This document shows positions 23,500 to 31,300 of a stretch of DNA of 64,000 bases, in pieces. The stretch spans positions 1 to 64,000 of the forward strand of contig NZ_AGRW01000045.1 in NCBI RefSeq assembly GCF_000255555.1, in the 5' to 3' direction. Each line of letters starts with the position of its first letter. Position 1 is the stretch's first letter. Under the pieces are notes generated by a model. The model was given only the letters and a program-made list of their open reading frames with translations, was not told the origin of the DNA and did not search any database. Both the position numbers and the translations under genes were made by a program. The DNA comes from Treponema saccharophilum DSM 2985 (GTDB taxonomy: Bacteria > Spirochaetota > Spirochaetia > Treponematales > Treponemataceae).

Positions 23500-23528
23500 G
23501 TTTTAATCGCATCGGAAAAATAGTTGAA
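23500..23528 (-). promoter_or_regulatory. possible promoter related to the island set
   Basis: On the minus strand the stop of the 845-residue gene is followed by GTCTTCAACTATTTT, the same leader as at 18496 and 26698. The -35-like TTCAAC is at 23528-23523; the -10 at 17-bp spacing (TAAAAC) is poor, so activity is doubtful. Confidence 0.35.
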
Positions 23529-23530
23529 GA

Positions 23531-26068
23531 CTATATAATCTCCCAGTCTTCCTTGTCGTTGCCGAGTTCTGCTTTTCCGTCCGTGCAGATAACTTCGCTT
23601 ACGGGGCACTCTTTCGCAAAGTCATGGATTCTTATGACTTTCCGCCATTCTTCAACAGTGCCATCAAAGCGGATTTCCTTGAGTTTTTCGCACATCCAAA
23701 AAGTATTATGCTCTATTTTTTTTAGGGAAGAAGGAATCGTTATGGATTCAAGGCTTTTACACCGAAGGAATGAGAAACTGCACATTTTCTCGACATTTTC
23801 AGGAAGCAGAACGGACTTCAATCTTCCGCAATCTTCGAACAAATCTTCCGGCAGAACTTTCACGTTAGGCGGAAAATCCACGCGCTCTATATATGTGCAT
23901 CCCGAAAATGCGCTTTCACAGACGGATTCGACGCTTTGAGGAATCACAACCTCGGTTTTTCCTTTGCCCCAGTAGCAAGGACAACGGACAAGCGTCTTTT
24001 TGTCCTTGCTGTAAAGGATTCCGTCCTCCGCCGCAAAGTTCTTGTTCTCTTCCGCCACGGTAAATCCAGCGTACATTATGCAGTTGTCAAAGGCATTCTT
24101 TTTTATTGATTTGACGCTTGCAGGAATGGAAACCTTCGCGAGGTTCAAGCACCCCTGGAACGAGCAGTAACCGATTCTTGCAAGCCCCTCGTTCAGCTCA
24201 AGTGTTTCTAGATTCTGGCAGTTGCAGAATGCATAGCCTTTGATTTCTTTCAAGTTCTTCGGGCATCGGAAAGATTCCAAAGAAACGCAATGTTCAAAAG
24301 CATATTCTGCAATCTCCGTAAGGTTTTCAGGAAGGTTGATTTCTTTGAGGGATTTGCAGTTTTTGAAAGCATATTCGCCGATTTTCCGTACGCTTTCCGG
24401 GATTTTCACCGACTCAAGTTTTTCGCAATCCGAAAAAGCCAATTCCGCAATTCTGCAAACCTCCTCAGGAATCTCTACATTCACTGCATTCTTCGAGCAG
24501 GAAAGAAGCACGTTGTCCTTTATGCAGAGTGCGATGTCAGCTTTTCCGTCGGAACAATCAACAAACGGCACATTGATTCCGAAGTTCCACAATTTGTCTT
24601 TTTTGATTGAGTTCCATTCTGCGACTGTTCCTTCATATCGGAATTCTTTCAATGCAGGAAGCTCAAAAGCGAAAGAACCGATTTCATAGACATCTTTGCC
24701 AATCGTAAGTTCTTCAAGTTTGTTGCAGCCGACAAACGCCACGCTCGGTATCGTCGTATATAAAGGGGGGATTTGTAATGTTTTGGTGTCGCCCGGAACG
24801 TGCATCAGAGTTCCGCCCAAGTCCAAAAACATGTCGATTATGTCGCCAATCATCGCAAAATCTGTTTTTCGCTCTGCCGTTTTTCCGTCGCCTTTTCTTA
24901 TGACTTCCCTGGTACCGAGCCTGTCAAACGGATGCTCAAGCTCGTAAAAGCCCGCTCCGCCGTAATGCTTTATGACAAGCGGAAAATCACAGACGGCAAT
25001 CAGGTCTTCCCTTGAAGTTCCGAAACAAAGCCCGAGCCCTGCAAGTTTGTCTGAAATCTCTCCGACTGCATTTTCTAGACCGACCTTGCTCATTTCCTCC
25101 TGCAATGCCGGAACTTTTTCAGGAGGCAGGGCGCACAACTCTTCCAACGTTCCAATTCCAAGATAGTTCAGATACTGCCACACTTTGTCCTGCAAGTTGA
25201 GCGAAGCAATGTTGAGCGAAAGCACCGTGTCCGCATAATAGCTGAAGTACGGGGACGACGATTTCCCTTCAAAAAACTGCCGCCATCGTTTTTCATCCTC
25301 GCTCTTCATTACCAGAGACGGAATGTCTTCGGCATCGTATTCCTTCGAAAAGTCAGGATCGGAAAGCATATCTTCCATGCGGCTTTGATAATCCTGCATG
25401 ATTTCCGCATGAAGGTTCTCTTTTGAAAGCAGGGGCGACTTTGTTCCAAGCGAAAACATTTTTTTGAAGGATTGCCGAACGGTAAAGCGGACTGCGCAAA
25501 GCTGCTCCAGCTGCTCAATCGGAAGCGACTGAATTTTTTCATTAAGCGCAAAAAATGAATGCTCGATTGTGCTTGATGCAATCCTCACATACATCTTGTT
25601 GCACTCGTCAATCTGAACTTTGGACAGCCCGCCGGAAACTGCAAGCGCGAGGACTTTTTCGCCTGCAGCGAGTATTTCTTCCGGCAGATTTTTAAGCTCA
25701 ACAAGGATTTCGTCGAACTTCTTCTTCTGTTCCTTGCTGAGTTTTTCTGCCCAATACGGTTCTTCCTCATCTTCCACATCATCTGTAGCGAAATCGCAAT
25801 GCTCGGCATCGCTGAGTTTTTCTATTTTATAAAGGAGGCTTCCGCATTTTTCGAGTGTGTCCCTCAAATCGATAAGCGAATCCCTAAGCTCGCTTTCCGC
25901 TTCGAAAGGGACATAGTCCCTAAGCGCCATAAGCGAATCAATATCATCCTGAGTGAGCAGCTCGTAGTCGGAATGGTTCACCTCGGGCATTTCCTCGTCA
26001 GGCGGCAAATTCACTACCAATTCGTCGATTTCTTCCTGAGTAAGGTTTTCTTTATATGTCCTCCCCAT
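23531..26068 (-). CDS. fusion: FliM-like motifs, helical domain, RpoA-CTD-like domain, BspA LRRs
   Basis: An 845-residue protein with AAGGAGGCGAAA upstream. Residues 9-17 (LTQEEIDEL) and 38-47 (LTQDDIDSLM) are FliM-like; about 50-265 is the helical family-A domain ending RWRQFF. Residues 283-350 follow the RNA polymerase alpha C-terminal domain (SLNLQDKVWQYLNYLGIGTL, then an acidic helix, EISDKLAGLGLCFG). A linker of unknown type (about 350-430) leads into LRR_5 repeats (about 430-830) with a BspA spacer (FAAEDGILYSKDKKTL) and cap (DGTVEEW, VICTDGKAEL). It joins the two main kinds of island protein in one chain, strongly suggesting they act together. No signal peptide. Confidence 0.82.
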   Translation of the reverse strand: MGRTYKENLTQEEIDELVVNLPPDEEMPEVNHSDYELLTQDDIDSLMALRDYVPFEAESELRDSLIDLRDTLEKCGSLLYKIEKLSDAEHCDFATDDVEDEEEPYWAEKLSKEQKKKFDEILVELKNLPEEILAAGEKVLALAVSGGLSKVQIDECNKMYVRIASSTIEHSFFALNEKIQSLPIEQLEQLCAVRFTVRQSFKKMFSLGTKSPLLSKENLHAEIMQDYQSRMEDMLSDPDFSKEYDAEDIPSLVMKSEDEKRWRQFFEGKSSSPYFSYYADTVLSLNIASLNLQDKVWQYLNYLGIGTLEELCALPPEKVPALQEEMSKVGLENAVGEISDKLAGLGLCFGTSREDLIAVCDFPLVIKHYGGAGFYELEHPFDRLGTREVIRKGDGKTAERKTDFAMIGDIIDMFLDLGGTLMHVPGDTKTLQIPPLYTTIPSVAFVGCNKLEELTIGKDVYEIGSFAFELPALKEFRYEGTVAEWNSIKKDKLWNFGINVPFVDCSDGKADIALCIKDNVLLSCSKNAVNVEIPEEVCRIAELAFSDCEKLESVKIPESVRKIGEYAFKNCKSLKEINLPENLTEIAEYAFEHCVSLESFRCPKNLKEIKGYAFCNCQNLETLELNEGLARIGYCSFQGCLNLAKVSIPASVKSIKKNAFDNCIMYAGFTVAEENKNFAAEDGILYSKDKKTLVRCPCYWGKGKTEVVIPQSVESVCESAFSGCTYIERVDFPPNVKVLPEDLFEDCGRLKSVLLPENVEKMCSFSFLRCKSLESITIPSSLKKIEHNTFWMCEKLKEIRFDGTVEEWRKVIRIHDFAKECPVSEVICTDGKAELGNDKEDWEII

Positions 26069-26086
26069 TTTCGCCTCCTTGTTTTT

Positions 26087-26626
26087 TCACAGCTCCTTCT
26101 CGTAGAAATCGGCAAGGGCACGGAATGTGTCAGCCACCGCCTTTTTGTTCAGAGTGCCGCCTTTGACAAAGCCGATTGCGCTCAACGTGCCGTCGAAAAC
26201 TTTGTGCCGCGCTTCCATCTCTTCTCCCTCAATGCCGTCGTCGTCCTCGTCGCTCTCGATAACCTTGCCGCTGTATGCGCTCAGGATTGTCCGAATCTGC
26301 TTCATCGCAAGCTCGTTGTGCTGCTCGAGCGAAAGCATTATCGGCTGCATCGCAATGTCCGTTGCATACTCCTGCACTTTCCGCATAAAAGCCTTTTCGA
26401 TAAAGCTCTCAAACGCCTCGCCGTCTTCGATTTTCTCGTCGTCATCCTCGCTGAAGCCGTCGCCCATCATTCTCTGAAGCCGGGCGACAATGCCAAGATG
26501 CGCGTGGGTGTACGCCTCTTGCAGAGACTCTTTGTCCGCTTCCTTGTTGGAGCAAGACTCCGCATACCAATTCTCGAACTCGTCGAGCGCGTCTTTCATA
26601 ATCATCGCAAATTCTTTTGGACACAT
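26087..26626 (-). CDS. hypothetical 179-residue protein, duplicated in the window (copy 2)
   Basis: Identical to the product at 17885-18424 except for four residues that I count (R for K, E for P, E for V, N for K). Same AGGAGGC ribosome site and same upstream promoter. It is the first gene of the unit that continues, 18 bp on, into the 845-residue fusion gene. In the other copy the next gene is a MotA-like remnant. Function unknown; its place at the head of two island units is notable. Confidence 0.8.
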   Translation of the reverse strand: MCPKEFAMIMKDALDEFENWYAESCSNKEADKESLQEAYTHAHLGIVARLQRMMGDGFSEDDDEKIEDGEAFESFIEKAFMRKVQEYATDIAMQPIMLSLEQHNELAMKQIRTILSAYSGKVIESDEDDDGIEGEEMEARHKVFDGTLSAIGFVKGGTLNKKAVADTFRALADFYEKEL

Positions 26627-26669
26627 AAAAAGCCTCCTGTATGCTTTCGTTTTCTATAGATGTACTTTG

Positions 26670-26698
26670 ATTCTACGGACATTCATAAAATAGTTAAA
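26670..26698 (-). promoter_or_regulatory. predicted sigma-70 promoter, minus strand (head of island)
   Basis: On the minus strand TTTAAC (26698-26693), 17-bp spacer, TAGAAT (26675-26670). Same sequence with two or three changes as at 18468-18496. It would start the 26626-23531 unit. Confidence 0.65.
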
Positions 26699-26872
26699 GA
26701 CTTTTTTTTCACTGCAAGAAGACACGGATTCCGGGACCTGCTCATAATGATAGGGTGGTTTCATCTTTTCGTCATGCTGAACTTGTTTCAGTATCTATTC
26801 TGCGCAACTTAACACGGATTCCGGAACAAGACAGAGGAAAATATGATATACTCCGCGCCCTCGGAGTTTTAA

Positions 26873-27745
26873 ATGATTTGGATTCTTCTCGTCCTGCTTT
26901 ACGGGGTTCTCAAGGGGCTTCGTGAAATCGCAAAGAAAAAGGCGCTGGAAAAGAACACCGTTATGGAAGTTCTCATCGCGTACACGTTTCTGTCTTTCGT
27001 TTTTGTCCTTCCGCAGGTTCCGAATGCTGGCGGGCTCGAAGGCAGATTCTATTTTTACATTGCCGTGAAAGCGTTCGCCGTTTTTCTCGCGTGGATATGC
27101 AGCTTCCAGTCGATAAAACACCTTCCCGTAAGCCTTTACGGAATCCTAGATTTGTCGCGCGTGCTGTTCGCGACCTCGTTCGGGGTATTCGCACTCGGAG
27201 AATCATTGAGCGCGATGCAGGCAATCGGGCTTGCGACCGTCTGTTTGGGGCTGCTGCTTCTGAAATTCCGCATTCCCCTCGGAAAGAGAAAAACGGATGA
27301 TTTGAGCGCCAATATAATAGAAGAAAACAGCGCGGAAAAGAAAAAGGCTCCAACTTTTTTCGTGATTCTCGCGCTCATTTCGTGCCTGCTGAACGCGGTC
27401 TCGGGATTTCTCGACAAGGTGCTGATGAAGGACATCTCAAGCTCGCAGCTTCAGTTCTGGTACATGCTTTTCATGGTGGTTTACTACGCGCTCTACATGG
27501 TCGCGGCACGGACGAAAGTGAGCATGTCCGTCGTAAAAAACAAGTGGATTTGGATTCTCGCGCTGATGTTCATCATCGGCGACAAGGCGCTTTTCATCGC
27601 GAACGGAATCCCGGAAAGCCGCATCACGGTGATGACGCTCATAAAACAAAGCGGCTGTCTGATTACGATTCTCGGCGGCTACCTCGTCTTCAAGGAAAAG
27701 GACATCGCATACAAGCTTTTCTGCGCCTCAGTCGTAATCGCCTGA
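26873..27745 (+). CDS. EamA/DMT-family transporter with late in-frame TGA
   Basis: A 290-residue membrane protein with GGAG upstream of the ATG. About ten hydrophobic segments in two halves, split by a charged loop (about 140-160), match the EamA drug/metabolite transporter fold; substrate cannot be inferred. The frame stops at TGA 27743-27745 after SVVIA, but the same frame continues ILIGMLRL to TAA at 27770-27772, which would complete the last helix (EamA proteins commonly end AGILIG). A GGA-to-TGA change, or sequencing error, would explain it. Losing eight residues may be tolerated. Confidence 0.85.
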   Translation: MIWILLVLLYGVLKGLREIAKKKALEKNTVMEVLIAYTFLSFVFVLPQVPNAGGLEGRFYFYIAVKAFAVFLAWICSFQSIKHLPVSLYGILDLSRVLFATSFGVFALGESLSAMQAIGLATVCLGLLLLKFRIPLGKRKTDDLSANIIEENSAEKKKAPTFFVILALISCLLNAVSGFLDKVLMKDISSSQLQFWYMLFMVVYYALYMVAARTKVSMSVVKNKWIWILALMFIIGDKALFIANGIPESRITVMTLIKQSGCLITILGGYLVFKEKDIAYKLFCASVVIA

Positions 27746-27772
27746 ATCCTCATCGGAATGCTCCGCCTGTAA

Positions 27773-28207
27773 AAATCCAAGACGGAAAATGCAGATAAAA
27801 AATCGGCGGCGGAACAGGTCTATTGTCATTTCGACTTCGCTCAATGACCGTTTTTTATTTTTAGCATACTTATCGTAACATCACAAATTGAAATCTATAG
27901 ATGTTCAGTGCAACAATCTGCTCAAGGATTAGTTGCCTTTTAGGCTCTTGAAAAACATGCTGGTTAGGTTGTCAATTTGTTTATACATAAGCGTACTTCT
28001 TTTTTATTTTTTTTGTGGTGATTAAAATTTTAAAGATTTACGCTTTTTTGTAAATTTTCAACCAAACTCGAAATTCAGACTACCTAGATTCCGAAACGAG
28101 TTCGGAATGGCACCAGCCAACGCGCATCGGACAGCCCTTTTAATGCAAATCGCCTGAAATTTTATCCAATGCTGCGCACTCCGGCGGTGTTGCCGCGCGC
28201 AGCAAAA
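27773..28207. other. intergenic region without recognisable gene
   Basis: About 430 bp between the transporter and the next promoter. It holds the terminator at 27817-27856, then AT-rich sequence (27857-28060) and a short inverted motif around 28090-28110 (TTCCGAAACGAGTTCGGAA). No open frame with a ribosome site on either strand. Confidence 0.6.
27817..27856 (+). terminator. intrinsic terminator after the DMT transporter
   Basis: GGTC plus ATTG (27817-27825, one bulged T) pair with CAATGACC (27842-27849), followed by G and six T. The loop carries TTTCGACTTCG, related to the palindromic repeats at 3786 and 6709. Confidence 0.65.
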
Positions 28208-28236
28208 TTGTAATTTTCTGAAAACTACTCTAAGAT
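28208..28236 (+). promoter_or_regulatory. predicted sigma-70 promoter for the A2M-pbpC pair
   Basis: TTGTAA (28208-28213), 17-bp spacer, TAAGAT (28231-28236), about 140 bp upstream of the A2M start. Confidence 0.5.
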
Positions 28237-28378
28237 TAAGCGTGTTCGATTGCTCGGTATCGCTCTCACCGCGATTTTGGGCATCGCATTTCGAGGCAAC
28301 CAGTCCGAAAATCGCAATTGCAGGACACGTCAAATTCAAAACAGTAGGGGCTGGAAAACGCCCAAAGGAGTCAGGCAT

Positions 28379-31300
28379 ATGAAAAGAAAAACCGGTGCCG
28401 CGTTCGCGGCTGCTTTCTGTGCTTTCGCTTTTTTCTTCGGCAGTTTTTTTTGTGGATGCTCAAAGAAAAAGCAGGTTCAAGTATCATACAACCATGAGAC
28501 CGATGTCTTTATAGATGCCATAAGCCCGTTCTGCATAGGGCGGATGGAGCCTATATCGGTAAGTTTCGCCAATGACCCCGTCGAGAAGATGGATTCGGCG
28601 ATTACCCTTTCTCCCGCGGTCAAGGGAACGTGGAAATACAACGAGCGCACAGCCGTTTTCACGCCGGAGGAACCGTACGAAGGAGGAAGCCAGATTGTAC
28701 TTTCCGTGGACTGCAAGAAACTGTTCGCGGCTGAATTCGACGACGCGGTTTACCGGCGCGAATTTGCCGTGAAGAACGCGGAATACAAGGTCGCTTTCGA
28801 CGACATAATCCTGAACCCCGAAAGCAATACGTTCACCATCTCGGGGCGGCTCACGACGGACATCGGCATCGACGAGGATGCCGCCAAAAGCATGGTTGCC
28901 GCAACGGAAAACGGCTCGAAGCGGGATGTCGGATGGAAGGCGACGATAGATTCCGCAATATGGAATTTTTCAGTACCGGTGACGCAGGACGACAAGGCGA
29001 AATCCGTCGAAATCACATGGAACGGAAAAAAGCTCGGCGTCGATCCCCAGCTCGACAAGCTTCTCGCAGGAAGCAGGAAAATCAATTTTCCGAAAAAAGG
29101 CGAGCTTGCCGTCATAGACATAAACAGCGCGAACAAAAACGCGATTTCAGCCAGCTTCTCGCAGGAGCTCGACGAGACGCAGGATATCTCTTCCTTTATA
29201 AAGTTCAGCGGAAAGGACGACGAGACGAAAATCCTTGCCGACTACAAAAACTACAATTCCGTCATAAACGGGAACGTCCTGACCGTCTACACGGATTCCA
29301 ACTGGTCGGACTCGACTGCCGTATCGTTCGGCGAGGGAATCAAAGGCTCGGACGGGACGCTGCTTGCACGGAGCGCGTCTGCCCCCATCAACGGAACATG
29401 GGAGAAGCCGGAAATCCGCTTCGCGAATGACGGCGTCATCCTTCCGTCATCGAGCGGGACGATTCTTCCCGTCCAGACGCTGAACCTTCAGGGTCTTCTG
29501 ATTCAGGCATACGCGATAGAAAGCAGGAACATGAACCAGTTCCTTCAGGTGAACGAGCTTGACGGGCAGCGCGAGCTTTACCGGGTCGGCGAGCCGGTCT
29601 GGGAAAAGAAAGTTTTCTTCAAGTGGGAGGATTCCGACAAGGATGTTTTCGTCAACCGCGGGCTTGATTTGACGGAACTGGTGAAAAAATATCCGGGCGG
29701 AATGTTCCAGATACGGGTTTCGTTCAGGCACGACCAGATAATGTACAGGTGCACCGAGGGTCACCGGGATTTCAGCGCGATACCGATGCCGCCCGACACA
29801 ATCGAGGAAGACGGTGTGAGGGAGCAGAGCTGGTGGGATTATTACAACGATTTGGATTACGACACGAGAAGCTCGTTCTGGTATTACGACAATGACCCGT
29901 GCCATCCCGCCTACTACATGCCGCGCTACAACAGCAGGGCGCTCATAACGAGGAATATCCTCATAACCGATTTGGCGGTAATGGCAAAAATGGACGCGAA
30001 CGGAAAATACTACTGCACCGTATCCGACCTGAAGACCGCAGCACCCGTAAAGAACGCGGATGTGTTCCTGTATTCGTTCATAGGAAAGCTGCTCGGCTCG
30101 GCAAAGACCGACGAGAACGGAACGGTTTCGTTCGACGAGAAATCATCGAAAAAAGCGTATGTGATAACGGCTTCCGACGGGAAGCACAGTTCGTTCCTCC
30201 CCCTCTCAAACGGGACGATGCTTTCGACAAGCCACTTCGATGTTGGCGGAGAGCGGACGGAAAAAGGCGTAAAAGGCGCGATATACGGCGAGCGGGGCGT
30301 ATGGAGGCCGGGCGACGACATATATCTTACGTTCGTCCTTCAGGATTTGAAAAAATCGCTTCCCGCCGACATTCCCGTCACCTTCACGCTTTCAGACCCG
30401 CTCGGGCGCGAGGTTGACTCGCAGGTCATAACGGAATCCGTGGACGGATTCTACAAAATCGAGACGAGGACGTTCGACGAGTCGGCGACAGGAAATTACG
30501 ATGCGAAAGTGAAAATAGGCGGAAACGAATGGCACAAATCGCTGAAAGTCGAGACCGTAATCCCGAACAGGCTCGCGGTCAGCCTTGAGACGAATTCGAA
30601 ATATCTGAGCAGGACAGGAAATTCGTTCACCGTCACCGGCTCATGGCTTCACGGGGCGCCGGTTCCCGGATACAAGGCGGATGTTTCGGTTCTGTTCACG
30701 CCCGCGTCCACCTCATTCAGCAGGTTCTCCGATTACACTTTCACCAATGCCTCGCGCTCCGTCAATTCAGACCGCTCCATCGTCTGGTCGGGAAAGCTTG
30801 ATTCCGCATCAACCGCAAAATTCGACAAGGACTTGTACGCGGGAAGGAACCTTCCGGGAAAACTCCGGGCGAATTTCATCACCAGGATTTTCGAGCCGTC
30901 GGACGCCTATTCGACGCAGTCAAAATCAATCGAATATTCACCGTACCCGCATTACGTCGGAATAAAGCTTCCCAAAGGGGACGCCGCGCGGAACATGCTC
31001 CTGACGGACACCGACCACACCGTCGATGTCGTCCTTCTCGACCCGGAGGGAAACGAGGTTCCGGCAGGAAACATCGAGTGGACGATATACAAAATCGACT
31101 GGAAATGGTGGTGGGAGAAGGACGCGTATTCGAGCGCGACTTACGTTTCCTCGCAGTACGTGAACAGAATCGATTCCGGGACGGCGCAAATCACGAACGG
31201 AAGAGGCTCGTTCAAATTCAACATAAAGTATCCCGACTGGGGACGGTATTTCGTCATCGCGACTGACAGCGAGGGGCACAGCGCGGCACAAATCGTATAT

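Noticed and set aside
1-26712. Island as prophage or integrative element
   Set aside because: No integrase, transposase, structural phage genes, tRNA target or att-like flanking repeats are visible inside the window; the left end is not seen.
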